From the NCBI RefSeq assembly GCF_004194535.1, contig NZ_CP025781.1:1240001-1304000 (forward strand): DNA of 64,000 bases, read 5' to 3'. Origin of the DNA: Iodobacter fluviatilis (GTDB lineage: Bacteria; Pseudomonadota; Gammaproteobacteria; Burkholderiales; Chitinibacteraceae). Below the pieces are notes generated by a model. The model was given only the letters and a program-made list of their open reading frames with translations. It did not search any database and was not told the origin of the DNA. Of this stretch, positions 32,961 to 43,936 are shown piece by piece (within the stretch, counting starts at the first letter, position 1; each line of letters opens with the position of its first letter). Position numbers and translations under genes: made by a program.

Positions 32961-35779
32961 ACAATCAACTCTTGTTGGGCAGTTTCAACCCGACGACGGG
33001 TTTGAAGAATAAGCGGCGCCCACGTGTCGCCAGGGCGTTTTTTACGGGTGGTCAGCGTCAAATCAGATGGCGCATAAACATTGGTATTGTGCGTAAGTGG
33101 CGTGGTAATTAAATACTGAGCCTGAGTGGCTTTCAAGAAAGCGCCCACGCGATCAATATTAAAAATATCTAAGTGAGCAAATGGCTCATCAATAAACACA
33201 AAACCTGAAGGATTGGCATCATCCATCATCAGGCCAATCAACAAGATTAATGACTTCATCACCTGTTGACCACCCGACGCTTCGCCATCATTCATGCCCA
33301 TCATGCCTTTCTGGTCAAAATTGAAACGCGCGGCCAAGCCTGCTTGCGCAAGTACGGCGTCATCGTTATCCAGATGAGGCATTTCGGCCTCGACATCAAT
33401 CCCAGCCAGTTGCCCCAAGCGGGCAATATTGCGGCAATAAGCACGCACAGTGGCGCGCAGCTTATTGATGTAGGCTGCGCGTGCTTCGTGCGTCAGCTCC
33501 CCAGTACGTTGCACTTCTTTATAGTGAACGTCGGCATCACGTTGTACAGTGTCATAATCATTTTGCAGTTTATCGCGGCGAGCAAGGATGGTTTCATCCG
33601 TTTCCCACGAACCATTAGCCAGCTGCTGGCGTTGGCGCTCTAATAAATGCTGTACTTCCCGCACGCTACCAAATTGATCGCGTACTGCGCTCAAGGCTGC
33701 AACATCGGCCAGATGCGCTTGCATGCTGGTTTTTAACTCGCGTAACTGGCGCAGTTGTTTTTGAATTTCTAGCTGCTGGCGCTGCAATAAATCTTGCTGG
33801 TAATTCACTTGCCCAGCCAAACGCTCACGCTGATCTTTGCTACGCTCATAACCCACGCGCAATTCTTCACGCGCATCCCGAGCCGCTTCCCAAGCGGCTT
33901 GTGCCGCAGCCAATTCAGCACCCAAATTTTGTACTGAGTCTTGCTCACCAGGGAAACGCGCAGCGGCAGCGGCAAATTCTTCCTGCCTTGCTGCCAACTG
34001 AACCACGGCCTGCATGCCCATTAATTGCTCGGTATGCGCGCTGATATCGCGGCTTAAATCAACATCGCGCGCTTCAGCATCTAGAATTTGATGATTTAAT
34101 TCTTTAATCCGGCTCAGTGCATCCCCTAAGCGCGACTGCCTTGCGGCCTCACCAAAGGCAAAATCATTCGGGCGCACGCTGATATCTCGGCCACCACGGC
34201 GCTCTTTGTGATAACCCTCTTTGGTGATCCAATCGCCATCGACCTTACCACCCGCCTCAACCGTAATCACACGCTGAGTGCGATTTAATAGCTGAACCAC
34301 CCAGCTCGGTGCATCACCATTAAAATCAACCACTTCCAAGACTGAACCTTTATTCGCACGCGGCACAGGCTCGCTGTCCGGCACAATAAAGTGACGATAG
34401 CGTAAACGCTGCGCAATTTCCCAAGCCCGATTACGATCACTAGCACGCTTAAGTAAAACAATATGGCGATAAGGTGCAAGTAAGGCCTCAACCGCCTGCT
34501 GCCAAGTTGCGTCAGTGACTTCAACGATCTCAGTTAAGACTTGATGCGGGATCGCGGCCTCATCCAAGGCCCCCCGCATATTTCTAGTAAAGTCTGGCGC
34601 TGGCGCTCGACCTGCTTGCAAGGCATTTTGCATATCAAGAAGCTGCTGACGCTCTTCTTTAGCCGTGCGCAGCCATTGTCGCAAGCTAGCCAGCTGCTCT
34701 TTTAAAGCCAATAGCCGATCATTAATGCTGACTGCATCACGGCCATGCTCAGATTCAGCCAGCTCCCGCAAGCGGGTTTCTTCTTTTAATAGTTTTTCGG
34801 TATCACGCGCAGCGTCACGCACCTGCTGGAATAAGACAAAGTGGCTATCGTACGCTTGCTTCGCTTCGCGCTCAAATACCAAAGCCGCTTCACGATGCTG
34901 GTCAAATTCGCTATAAGATTGGTTCAGCAGATCCAGCTCTTGTTTCTTAGCGCGCACATTGGTTTTAGCGAGGCGGAACTGCGTCAAGCCCGCCAATAAG
35001 CCATCCCATTGCTCTAGGTATTTAAGCCCTGGCACCACATCGCTTTCTAAACGCAGCACATCTCGCTGCAAAGCTTGCCATTCTAAAAAACTATTAGAGC
35101 GCAGCTTCATCCGCTCCACATCCAGCCCAAGCTGGCCCATCTGTTGCTCTACCTTGCCCAGCTCACCCTCAGTTTCTTTTAGGCGCAACTTAGCTTCTTG
35201 GTAGTTATCCAGCACCTGCTTATCGCCAAACACTTGGAACACTAAATCCAGCAAAGCCTTTGGGCTGTATTCGCACAACTTATCGGTGTCGCCCTGCTCC
35301 AGCGCCAATACTTCGGCAATGGCCGCAGTTAGGCCTGCAGATTCAAGCCGGCGCTTATATTCATTCACGCCCAGCCACTGCAAACCACTTTCAGTTTCTG
35401 GTGTTAGCTCAACCACGCCCTCGGCAATGGCATAGTGGCGCACCCAATCACCACCCTGCTTTTTAACACGGCAAAATAGTGTTACTTCAGGACTGGTAAT
35501 GGGGAAAAATAGATAGGGGAACAAGCCGCCTTCGCCACGGCGCGGATTAGAAACCACACCGCGCAGCCAAGCAAAGTTTTCTTTGTTATTGCGAACATAG
35601 CGCTTGTAATCGCGCCGCCCCGAGCAGCGCAAGGCCAGTAACGTGCGTAAGGCATCGAGCATAGTGGTTTTGCCCGAGCCATTTGGGCCGACGATAGTCA
35701 CAATCTGGGCATCTAGCGGTACACGAATCGCGCGCCAAAAATCCCAGTGGACCATTTCAATCTCACGAATTTGAAACAT
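32957..35779 (-). CDS. SMC/MukB-like condensin ATPase
   Basis: 940 aa ABC-type ATPase. Walker A is GPNGSGKTT (G31-T39); the signature motif is ASGGQQ (834-839); Walker B is FVFIDEP (D864-E865), with D-loop AHLD. Between the two heads are two long coiled coils (about 170-390 and 550-800) around a globular segment (about 395-545, GALDEAAIPHQVLTEIVEV ... ITKEGYHKERRGG) that resembles an SMC hinge. This is the plan of SMC, MukB and MksB, in a compact version. Start overlaps the stop of the preceding gene (taatg). Expected to form a DNA-loop-extruding complex with the three upstream products. Closest named class probably MksB; not proven. Confidence 0.8.
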   Translation of the reverse strand: MFQIREIEMVHWDFWRAIRVPLDAQIVTIVGPNGSGKTTMLDALRTLLALRCSGRRDYKRYVRNNKENFAWLRGVVSNPRRGEGGLFPYLFFPITSPEVTLFCRVKKQGGDWVRHYAIAEGVVELTPETESGLQWLGVNEYKRRLESAGLTAAIAEVLALEQGDTDKLCEYSPKALLDLVFQVFGDKQVLDNYQEAKLRLKETEGELGKVEQQMGQLGLDVERMKLRSNSFLEWQALQRDVLRLESDVVPGLKYLEQWDGLLAGLTQFRLAKTNVRAKKQELDLLNQSYSEFDQHREAALVFEREAKQAYDSHFVLFQQVRDAARDTEKLLKEETRLRELAESEHGRDAVSINDRLLALKEQLASLRQWLRTAKEERQQLLDMQNALQAGRAPAPDFTRNMRGALDEAAIPHQVLTEIVEVTDATWQQAVEALLAPYRHIVLLKRASDRNRAWEIAQRLRYRHFIVPDSEPVPRANKGSVLEVVDFNGDAPSWVVQLLNRTQRVITVEAGGKVDGDWITKEGYHKERRGGRDISVRPNDFAFGEAARQSRLGDALSRIKELNHQILDAEARDVDLSRDISAHTEQLMGMQAVVQLAARQEEFAAAAARFPGEQDSVQNLGAELAAAQAAWEAARDAREELRVGYERSKDQRERLAGQVNYQQDLLQRQQLEIQKQLRQLRELKTSMQAHLADVAALSAVRDQFGSVREVQHLLERQRQQLANGSWETDETILARRDKLQNDYDTVQRDADVHYKEVQRTGELTHEARAAYINKLRATVRAYCRNIARLGQLAGIDVEAEMPHLDNDDAVLAQAGLAARFNFDQKGMMGMNDGEASGGQQVMKSLILLIGLMMDDANPSGFVFIDEPFAHLDIFNIDRVGAFLKATQAQYLITTPLTHNTNVYAPSDLTLTTRKKRPGDTWAPLILQTRRRVETAQQELIV

Positions 35780-36426
35780 TAGTCCTCAACCTGCTCTGCC
35801 ACATGGACAGCATCAATCTTTAATAAATCAGCCAGCGCCCCGTTGATGATTCGTGGAGCAAGACGCGCGTAATCAATCATCAGATCCAATAGTGGCCCTT
35901 CATAAACCATCTTATTGCGGCGATTTACAAAACCCAGCTTAGCCAATTGGCTTAAATTCATAGAAAAACGCGCTTTACCACCCAGCTTTTTACCAAAGTC
36001 GGCATAAATCGCTTCTTCTGGAATACCTGGCGCCACCTCATCGCCAAACTCTATCGGCGATGCTTCTCCAAACATATCGTCTGGATCAGATGCCGACAAA
36101 GCAATCTGGCGCTGGCGCTTAGGCAAAATAATCAAGGCCCAAACCACAATCAGCAAGGCAATCGCATCCCGTGGCATGCCCATATTATTGGACAGCCAGT
36201 TTTCTCCCTCACCAAAGACCCAGTCTTCCATTTCGGTAGCTAGGCCTACAGCGATATATTCAGCGTAAGGGTTTTCTAAGAGGCGTAAGCCACAACCAGC
36301 AAGGCGGTGGTCTAGCGATTCACGAAACGCTTCATCTATCAAAGCGCGCCGCGCCAAAGGATCTTTGCGCGGTAAGAAGCGATGCGCCAAGAGGCGCGCA
36401 ACCAAAATATTAAGAGCTTGATCCAT
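35779..36426 (-). CDS. MukE/MksE-like condensin subunit
   Basis: 215 aa from ATG 36426 (an in-frame GTG lies at 36432; neither has a strong ribosome site). Mostly helical with a probable winged-helix region in the second half (FSMNLSQLAKLGFVNRRNKM, followed by YEGPLLDLMIDYARL). Size, position immediately before the ATPase gene and 1-nt overlap with it match the small kite-type subunit of MukBEF/MksBEF systems, which binds the kleisin and DNA. Assignment rests on context more than on motif; direct sequence similarity was not tested. Confidence 0.6.
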   Translation of the reverse strand: MDQALNILVARLLAHRFLPRKDPLARRALIDEAFRESLDHRLAGCGLRLLENPYAEYIAVGLATEMEDWVFGEGENWLSNNMGMPRDAIALLIVVWALIILPKRQRQIALSASDPDDMFGEASPIEFGDEVAPGIPEEAIYADFGKKLGGKARFSMNLSQLAKLGFVNRRNKMVYEGPLLDLMIDYARLAPRIINGALADLLKIDAVHVAEQVED

Positions 36427-36460
36427 GTACACCCAAACTAAACATATTTAACAGCCAAAA

Positions 36461-37111
36461 TCAGCGAAGCAATTCAGCCAGTTGATGAGGTTTGCCCAGC
36501 ATCGCCTTAGCCAGCTCTTCACAAAGTGCTGGCGTGCATTGCGCGGGGCTTAGCACGTGTTGGTCTTCGCCCAGATTAGCCAAATTACGAATATTTAAAC
36601 GAATCTTGCCGGTTTCATACACAGCATCGAAACGAAAACGCGTTGGCACGACAGGTGCGATGGTGATGGCCGCACGGATAAACTTGCCATCTGCTGCGGC
36701 TTGAACTTTTTCTTCCAGCTTGCAGCCGTATTGCCACAGTTGCTCTTTTAAATGCTTAGCGGCACTTTGCGAGGAACAAATAGTGCGTAAAGGCTCCGCC
36801 CCCTGCCACTCAACAATAAACTCAATGTAATCAGGAAGGTCCTTCCCCTCAAGCGATTTATTGCGGGAATTTGCCGCAGCCAGCGTCATATTCAGCCGCG
36901 TAAACTCCCCCACTCCCCATACCCTATAAACATGCGGGCTAACTGGCTTAACCACTTTAAGCTGATTGGCTAGCTCATAAAAATACGCCATCGCCGAGCA
37001 CATTGCCGCCTCAATTAAGCCCATATTGGCTAAATAAACACGCCTTTGCTCGGCATCATCCGTCTGTACCGACTCAGCCTGCTGCTTTAAATCATCCAAA
37101 AGACCCATCAT
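36461..37111 (-). CDS. Unknown fourth subunit of the condensin-like operon
   Basis: Not recognised. 216 aa, or 215 from the second ATG (tggagtga-ATG-ATG; ggag fits the second ATG best). N-terminal half helical (LLDDLKQQAESVQTDDAEQR, YFYELANQLKVVKP); the C-terminal half alternates strands and helices. No membrane segment or catalytic signature. It lies 48 bp after the kleisin-like gene and 28 bp before the MukE-like gene, all co-directional, so it probably belongs to the complex. MukBEF has three genes; this would be an extra one. Confidence 0.7.
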   Translation of the reverse strand: MMGLLDDLKQQAESVQTDDAEQRRVYLANMGLIEAAMCSAMAYFYELANQLKVVKPVSPHVYRVWGVGEFTRLNMTLAAANSRNKSLEGKDLPDYIEFIVEWQGAEPLRTICSSQSAAKHLKEQLWQYGCKLEEKVQAAADGKFIRAAITIAPVVPTRFRFDAVYETGKIRLNIRNLANLGEDQHVLSPAQCTPALCEELAKAMLGKPHQLAELLR

Positions 37112-37159
37112 TCACTCCACTCAATACTTTCCGATATAGAAAGATTATATGCCATCTTT

Positions 37160-38434
37160 CTATTTTACAGCGCCAACAGGCCGCAAACGGCCCCGACTAA
37201 TCGCCGCGACTTCTAAGTGTTCGAGTAACTCCACCCCTGGCTCCGCTTCCAAGAACAAAGGCAACCGCACTAAATCTGCGACCACACTTTGTTCTAGCGC
37301 AGCATCGGCATCACCAAGCAAAGAAAGCAAAGATAAGCGATAAGCTGTGACGTTATAAGTATCTGCCAATACCTGTTCAAATAGCTCGGCACTGCCGCCA
37401 CGGGCAGCCAAGGCGCCCAGCTCTTCAAACAGGGCTTCTGCATCGAGTAAACGCTCGACTTCCATCGCCTCAACGTCTTCTGCTACTTCACTGGATGGCA
37501 ATGCGCTCTCGATATACTCAAGCCGCTCACGGCTTACCAACTCGTATTCAGAGATATCTAATAGCTCGTCCGCAGTTACAAACACCGGCTCAGGGTGAAA
37601 AATCAATAGATCACGCCCCAAGTTGGCCAAAGTATCTTGATCTAAACGGCGCAGCCAATCGGCCACATTAGTGGATGTCAGCCCTGATTCGCCCAAATGC
37701 ACGCGCTGTGCCGCTAACTCGCTTAAGCGCCGCTGGAAGACACTGGTTAGACGTAGCATTCGGCTTTGCGCCGTCGCAATGGCTTGTGCCTGATTCAAGG
37801 TCAGCAAATCAAGGGTGTCATCATCAAGGATGGCGTGCATCACCTCGGTGCCTTTTTCCACCCATTTCCAAACACTCTCTAGCTTAGATTGTGCTTTGCG
37901 AATTTGGAACTCGGATTGCGATTCAAGTGCTTCTTCAAAATCGCGGTACAGCTCATTAAGCCGCGCCAACAGATGCTGCAGCGCTTCATGCGCTACTCGC
38001 CCAACCGATTGGCCTGCCGCAACTTGGGCGGTTAAATAACCAAGCTCAGCATCGCCATCTGAAAACTGTACCAAAGTGCCAATCGAGGCCAAGGCGATGC
38101 GGCCAGGCTCTGAAAGGGAATAAAGCTGCTCATCCGAATCCCAAACCAAGAGCCCATTATCGCGAATGCGCTTCAGTACGGTTTCTAGCTTAACCGGATT
38201 GATATAAGCAAAGTGCGCTTGTAAATCTTGCGGCGTCCAGCGCGGTGCTTGGGCACGCGCACCAATTTCGCGCAGCACCAAGAGGCGCACCATCACCTCT
38301 TCTTCGCCACCGCGAAATAGGGTAATAAAGGCATCCAGATAGGGACGAGCGCGCATCAATCCCGCCAGTGGCGGCAGATCAAGTGGCACAAAGCCGGGCT
38401 GAAAAAATTCTAAGAGTGCGGAGTCGTTCTGCAT
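37160..38434 (-). CDS. Kleisin-like condensin subunit (MukF/MksF-like)
   Basis: 424 aa from ATG 38434; the open frame extends upstream to a GTG without support. Almost all helical and acidic. N-terminal region (about 45-120) looks like a winged helix (VLREIGARAQAPRWTPQDLQ, VLKRIRDNGLLVWDSDEQLY); then a helical bundle with coiled-coil character (about 145-255); then an acidic linker and C-terminal domain. Length, first position in the operon and architecture fit MukF, MksF or JetA kleisins. It follows obgE at about 110 bp. Confidence 0.65.
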   Translation of the reverse strand: MQNDSALLEFFQPGFVPLDLPPLAGLMRARPYLDAFITLFRGGEEEVMVRLLVLREIGARAQAPRWTPQDLQAHFAYINPVKLETVLKRIRDNGLLVWDSDEQLYSLSEPGRIALASIGTLVQFSDGDAELGYLTAQVAAGQSVGRVAHEALQHLLARLNELYRDFEEALESQSEFQIRKAQSKLESVWKWVEKGTEVMHAILDDDTLDLLTLNQAQAIATAQSRMLRLTSVFQRRLSELAAQRVHLGESGLTSTNVADWLRRLDQDTLANLGRDLLIFHPEPVFVTADELLDISEYELVSRERLEYIESALPSSEVAEDVEAMEVERLLDAEALFEELGALAARGGSAELFEQVLADTYNVTAYRLSLLSLLGDADAALEQSVVADLVRLPLFLEAEPGVELLEHLEVAAISRGRLRPVGAVK

Positions 38435-38543
38435 GTGGCCGGCAGATGAGTACAGAAGGGAAGGGAGCTTAACGCGTACACCCGCCGGACACCAGCCCGA
38501 ACATTTCACGTAGGGGCTAATTAAGCGGGTGTACTAAGGGCAA

Positions 38544-39812
<1,269 letters not shown>

Positions 39813-39992
39813 TTAGAAGACCGCCCATTTACTATAAGGCGAGGTACTGTTGCTTGTTATTTTTTTAGAAACTGCACGTAAATTACAGCGCAATTCAACT
39901 TCAGTAATCGGGTCTTGGCGCACTTAAAACCCATGTTAGATCACCCAGTAAAGCAAAAAAACAACAAGCAACAGAACCAAAACTTCCAATAG

Positions 39993-40028
39993 AAAAAAAA
40001 GCCCCATCCATGATGGACAGGGCTTTAA
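39993..40028 (-). terminator. Terminator after rpmA
   Basis: On the minus strand aaagccc, tccatcatgga and ggggcttt form a stem with an inner hairpin, then eight T. It is 25 bp after the rpmA stop and separates the ribosomal protein genes from obgE. Confidence 0.8.
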
Positions 40029-40052
40029 AATATACCACTACAGCTCAATAAA

Positions 40053-40331
40053 TTAAGCAGCTACTTCTTCGCCAACATAAGGCAAAACAGTAACAGTGCG
40101 ACGCTTCAGAGCGCCTTTCACTGCGTATTTTACATAACCATCAACGAGGGCAAACAAGGTGTGATCCTTACCTAAGCCAACATTTTCACCTGGGTGGAAC
40201 TCTGTACCGCGCTGACGCACGATGATTGAGCCAGCAGGAATTAATTCACCGCCGTAAACCTTGATACCAAGTCGTTTTGAATGTGAGTCGCGGCCGTTAC
40301 GTGAACTACCGCCAGCTTTCTTGTGTGCCAT
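40053..40331 (-). CDS. rpmA: Ribosomal protein bL27
   Basis: 92 aa 50S protein near the peptidyl-transferase centre. The start [20 protein letters not shown] is the classical L27 N-terminus, followed by [20 protein letters not shown]. An aggag sits upstream of the ATG. Follows rplU by 36 bp. Confidence 0.97.
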   Translation of the reverse strand: MAHKKAGGSSRNGRDSHSKRLGIKVYGGELIPAGSIIVRQRGTEFHPGENVGLGKDHTLFALVDGYVKYAVKGALKRRTVTVLPYVGEEVAA

Positions 40332-40367
40332 GTTGCAACACTCCTACTGAATTACGAAAAGGCGGAA

Positions 40368-40679
40368 TTACTTAACGATCGCGTCGATACGCAATTCAGT
40401 GTAATTCTGACGATGGCCTTGATGGCGCTGATAATGCTTACGACGACGCATTTTGAAAATGGTCACCTTGTCACCACGGCCGTGTGTTACCACGGTTGCA
40501 GAAATAGATGCGCCAGCTACAAGAGGAGCACCAATAACCACTGTTTCACCGTCTGCCACCATCAATACTTCATTCAGTACGATCTGGCTGTCGATGTCTG
40601 CAGTAATCTGTTCTACTTTAAGTTTTTGGCCGACGACAACTTTATACTGCTTGCCCCCGGTTTTTACGACTGCATACAT
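40368..40679 (-). CDS. rplU: Ribosomal protein bL21
   Basis: 103 aa 50S protein. It starts [14 protein letters not shown], the family N-terminus, at ATG 40679, with ggag 8 bp upstream; an open extension to 40727 is not supported. The C-terminal [20 protein letters not shown] is the rRNA-binding part. First gene of the rplU-rpmA operon. A possible weak promoter (tataaa box at 40730-40735) lies upstream. Confidence 0.97.
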   Translation of the reverse strand: MYAVVKTGGKQYKVVVGQKLKVEQITADIDSQIVLNEVLMVADGETVVIGAPLVAGASISATVVTHGRGDKVTIFKMRRRKHYQRHQGHRQNYTELRIDAIVK

Positions 40680-40949
40680 AACAAGCTCCATTGGAGAGTT
40701 TGGGTCTTGCGCTTTACTACCTGTCACGCTTTATATAATTAAAACAACGCGAGCAGCAAAACGTCTTCCCGAATCGGGAAACGCGCGATGCTACGCGCAA
40801 GCACCAATCAAGTCAAGCACTTACGTTGAGCACACCGCTGAAACACAGAGCCCTAGATGCAAGCACTAATTAGCTGAAGCAAAGCGCTAAGCCGAAGTTT
40901 CTGCTAACATGCGCGCTTAATTAATGCACGAGCAGTACGGGGCACAAGC

Positions 40950-41918
40950 GTGGCAATGGCGTTCGTAAAATCAGTTATTGGCGAGGAAATGCAGGCAGTG
41001 GACCAAGTGGTTCGCGATCGCCTCTATTCTGACGTCATTCTAGTGCGGCAAGTTGCCGAATATATTGTGAACTCGGGCGGCAAGCGCCTGCGTCCAATGA
41101 TGGTGCTTCTTTCTGCAAAAGCTTTAGGTTATGAGGGCACCCATCATCGCGAACTTGCAGGCGTGATTGAGTTTATTCATACCTCCACCCTGCTGCACGA
41201 TGATGTGGTGGATGAATCCGATCTACGCCGTGGCCGTGACACAGCTAATGTGCTGTTTGGCAATGCCGCATCGGTTTTGGTAGGCGACTTCTTATACTCG
41301 CGCGCGTTTCAGATGATGGTGAGCTGTGGTTCGCTACGCGTAATGCAAGTTTTAGCTGACACCACCAACATTATTGCTGAAGGCGAAGTGCTGCAACTGA
41401 TGAATATCGGCAATGTGGATATTGATGAAGCAGCCTACCTAAAAGTGATTCGCTACAAAACCGCCAAACTATTTGAAGCTGCCGCACGCCTTGGTGCCAT
41501 TCTTGCAGAAAGCGATAGCGATACCGAGGAGCGCATGGCGCGCTTTGGTATGCATTTAGGCACGGCCTTCCAGATTATTGACGATGTATTAGATTACTCT
41601 GGCAAAACCAGCGAAATCGGCAAAACCCTCGGCGATGATCTAGCTGAAGGGAAAGCCACCCTGCCACTGATTCATGTAATGAGCCATGGCTCGCCAGAAT
41701 CCGCCAACGTCGTGCGCGCCGCGCTGCAACACGCCAACCGTGATGACTTGCCTGCGGTACTAGCAGCGATTGATGCCAGCGGCTCACTTGAATACGCTCG
41801 TGCCGTGGCCGCCCAAGAAGCAAAGCTGGCTAAAAGTTGCTTAGAAGGACTCAGCATGAATCCTTATTTGCAATCACTCCTTTTGCTTGCCGATATATCA
41901 ATTAACAGAAACAGTTGA
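40950..41918 (+). CDS. ispB: Octaprenyl/polyprenyl diphosphate synthase
   Basis: Makes the long isoprenoid side chain of ubiquinone from FPP and IPP. 322 aa from GTG 40950; an ATG two codons later (40956) is equally possible and neither has a clear ribosome site. First aspartate motif is LLHDDVVDES (D84, D85, D88), second is IIDDVLDYSG; GGKRLRPM binds IPP. Divergent from rplU-rpmA, a standard arrangement. Its stop codon lies within the promoter of the next tRNA gene. Confidence 0.93.
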   Translation: MAMAFVKSVIGEEMQAVDQVVRDRLYSDVILVRQVAEYIVNSGGKRLRPMMVLLSAKALGYEGTHHRELAGVIEFIHTSTLLHDDVVDESDLRRGRDTANVLFGNAASVLVGDFLYSRAFQMMVSCGSLRVMQVLADTTNIIAEGEVLQLMNIGNVDIDEAAYLKVIRYKTAKLFEAAARLGAILAESDSDTEERMARFGMHLGTAFQIIDDVLDYSGKTSEIGKTLGDDLAEGKATLPLIHVMSHGSPESANVVRAALQHANRDDLPAVLAAIDASGSLEYARAVAAQEAKLAKSCLEGLSMNPYLQSLLLLADISINRNS

Positions 41919-41944
41919 CAAGCGGTACGCCCTCAGTTGATAAT
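41915..41944 (+). promoter_or_regulatory. Promoter of tRNA-Pro
   Basis: Consensus -35 ttgaca (41915-41920), 18-bp spacer and -10 gataat (41939-41944). The transcript would begin about 26 nt before the tRNA. The -35 box contains the ispB stop codon. A hairpin (cttcacg-gcaa-cgtgaag, 41953-41970) lies between promoter and tRNA. Confidence 0.65.
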
Positions 41945-41976
41945 GCGCACCTCTTCACGGCAACGTGAAGAAATTT

Positions 41977-42053
41977 CGGGGCGTAGCGCAGCCCGGTAGC
42001 GCACCTGGTTTGGGACCAGGTGGTCGTGAGTTCGAATCCCACCGCCCCGACCA
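41977..42053 (+). tRNA. tRNA-Pro (anticodon TGG)
   Basis: 77 nt ending in an encoded CCA. Acceptor stem cggggcg/cgccccg, anticodon stem cctgg/ccagg with loop tttggga (anticodon TGG at loop positions 3-5), T loop ttcgaat. Followed directly by a terminator. Confidence 0.97.
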
Positions 42054-42061
42054 AATATTTA

Positions 42062-42090
42062 AACCCAAGACTTCGCTCTTGGGGTTTTTT
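42062..42090 (+). terminator. Terminator of tRNA-Pro
   Basis: aacccaaga-cttcg-ctcttggggtt followed by tttt. A 9-bp GC-rich stem immediately after the tRNA. Confidence 0.9.
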
Positions 42091-42357
42091 ATTATCTAGC
42101 GTTTCTACTTTCAGCCTTATTCTTTGCAGCTCGTGCATCCTTCCAAATTGGCGACATAATTACCCAGTTTGTCATTGGCGCTAATATCAATAGTCAGCCA
42201 GTGCCATTAAGTAGTAATCTCTAATGCATGTCATTCGTGTAAAAAAATTTTAGAACTTGTATCTTTTAAGCAAGCAGTTGCTTGCATTTGCTTTGATTGC
42301 AATCCTAATATTTAAATTACACCCTTTTCCGCTTAGCCCGCCCTTCTGGATAATCTC
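42091..42357. other. Gene-free stretch before the chemoreceptor gene
   Basis: No credible start-to-stop ORF. A small palindrome gcaagca-gt-tgcttgc lies near 42272-42287. An open frame without a start codon (about 42098-42225) is probably chance. No integrase or attachment-site duplicate of the tRNA is seen. Confidence 0.4.
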
Positions 42358-43929
42358 ATGCGTAGCAATTTGCCTATTACCGAGCACGAAATCAGCGTAG
42401 ACCCACGCCGCCCCATTGTGAGCAAAACAGATTTAAAAGGCCAAATCAGCTACGCAAATTCTTCCTTCAGAGATATCGCAGGTTTTACCAATGAAGAATT
42501 AATAGGTAAGCCACACAATATTGTGCGCCATCCCTTTATGCCGAGCAGTGCATATGCGGATATGTGGCAAACATTAAAAAACGATTTACCTTGGCGCGGA
42601 ATTGTTAAAAACCGCTGCAAAAATGGCGATCACTACTGGGTAGAAGCTTTCGTCACTCCACTATTAGAAAACGGTAAGAAAATTGGCTATATGTCGGTGC
42701 GTAATACACCAAGCCGAGAGCAAATTGCTGCCGCTGAAGCGCTCTATATCAAAGTCAATGCCGGACAAGCTCAGCTTGCTGCCACCAAATGGCCACAAAA
42801 ACTCTCTTTAAGAAATAGAATCTGGCTCGTTATTGCTGCGATTACTATTCCTGCCCTCGCTTCACCATTCGCTCCCGCTCTATTAGTGGTATCTGCACTC
42901 GCAGCAGCAGCCGGAGCTTGGTATTTAACTCATTCATTTACAGACCCAATTCACCGAATTGAAAATGCATTTTCTCAACTAAGCGAAGGTAATTTTAGAT
43001 TTGATGTCGACGCACTAGCCCCAAAAGAATTTAGCCACCTGCTGGTTTCCTTAGAATCTATGCGGATTAATTTACGGGCTATTTTTGCCGATGTTGTACT
43101 GGCAGGTAGCCGCGTTGATGAAAGAGCAAATGATGTAGCAAAAAGAGCAGAAGCACTGATTAAGCGTAGCCAAGAGCAATCAGATGCCGTAGCCACCGTT
43201 ACTGCAGCGCAAGAGCAAATGAGCGCCAGCGTTAATGAAATTAGTCAAGCAACTCGGCTAAGTGTTGATCATGCAGCCCAAGCCAATGATTTGGCATCGC
43301 GTGGCGCCCAAGAAATGAATGCGGCACAACAATCTACACAAGAAGTCGTCAATGTTGTCGATCAAGCTCGGATCACGCTCGGTCAGCTTTCAGATGCGGT
43401 ACGCGAAATTAGCGTAGTCACTCAAACCATTCGTGAAATTGCCGATCAAACTAATCTGCTGGCCCTTAATGCCGCCATTGAGGCCGCCAGAGCGGGTGAA
43501 ACAGGCAGGGGCTTTGCCGTTGTAGCCGATGAAGTTCGTAAATTAGCAGAGCGAACCAGCGCCAGTACGATCAGCATTGCAAGCACCATTCATAGCGTAG
43601 AAGCGCGTACCAAAGAAGCACTCTCTACCATGAGTGAAGCCGTCAATTCAGTGCATGCAGGCACAGCAAAAATTGATGCCTGCACGCTCACCTTAAGTGA
43701 GATCGCCACCAGTAGCCACGGTGTAGATCAATCAGCAAGGCAAGTTGCTGAAATGCTCAACCATCAATCTTCAGCGTCCTTAGAAGTTGCGCAGACCATG
43801 ATAAAAATGAATGCCCTGAATGAGCAAAATGTTGGGCATATCATCGAAGTAGAGCAAACCGCATCAGAGCTCACCCAAATTGCCGGTGAGCTACACCAAC
43901 TGGTGCAACAATTCGAGAAATCGCTGTAA
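42358..43929 (+). CDS. PAS-containing methyl-accepting chemoreceptor (Aer-like)
   Basis: Membrane-anchored chemotaxis receptor of the Aer class, sensing redox or oxygen through a PAS domain. In 523 aa: PAS at about 15-120 ([20 protein letters not shown], then [15 protein letters not shown]); a central hydrophobic pair of helices (about 160-195) with no periplasmic domain; HAMP; signalling domain with the CheA/CheW contact tip [20 protein letters not shown] near D363. No NWETF-like CheR tether at the C-terminus. FAD binding is inferred from the family. Confidence 0.92.
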   Translation: MRSNLPITEHEISVDPRRPIVSKTDLKGQISYANSSFRDIAGFTNEELIGKPHNIVRHPFMPSSAYADMWQTLKNDLPWRGIVKNRCKNGDHYWVEAFVTPLLENGKKIGYMSVRNTPSREQIAAAEALYIKVNAGQAQLAATKWPQKLSLRNRIWLVIAAITIPALASPFAPALLVVSALAAAAGAWYLTHSFTDPIHRIENAFSQLSEGNFRFDVDALAPKEFSHLLVSLESMRINLRAIFADVVLAGSRVDERANDVAKRAEALIKRSQEQSDAVATVTAAQEQMSASVNEISQATRLSVDHAAQANDLASRGAQEMNAAQQSTQEVVNVVDQARITLGQLSDAVREISVVTQTIREIADQTNLLALNAAIEAARAGETGRGFAVVADEVRKLAERTSASTISIASTIHSVEARTKEALSTMSEAVNSVHAGTAKIDACTLTLSEIATSSHGVDQSARQVAEMLNHQSSASLEVAQTMIKMNALNEQNVGHIIEVEQTASELTQIAGELHQLVQQFEKSL

Positions 43930-43936
43930 GCCACAG

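Noticed and set aside
32957-38434. Reading the condensin-like operon as a complete Wadjet anti-plasmid system
   Set aside because: No JetD-type (TOPRIM/winged-helix) nuclease gene is present on either side; neighbours are obgE and rlmL, which suggests a housekeeping locus.
41902-42138. Minus-strand ORF of 78 codons covering tRNA-Pro
   Set aside because: It is the antisense reading of the tRNA and its terminator, a common mis-annotation.
42098-42225. Open frame of about 42 codons after the tRNA-Pro terminator
   Set aside because: No start codon and no ribosome site; probably chance. No integrase or duplicated tRNA end marks an integrated element.
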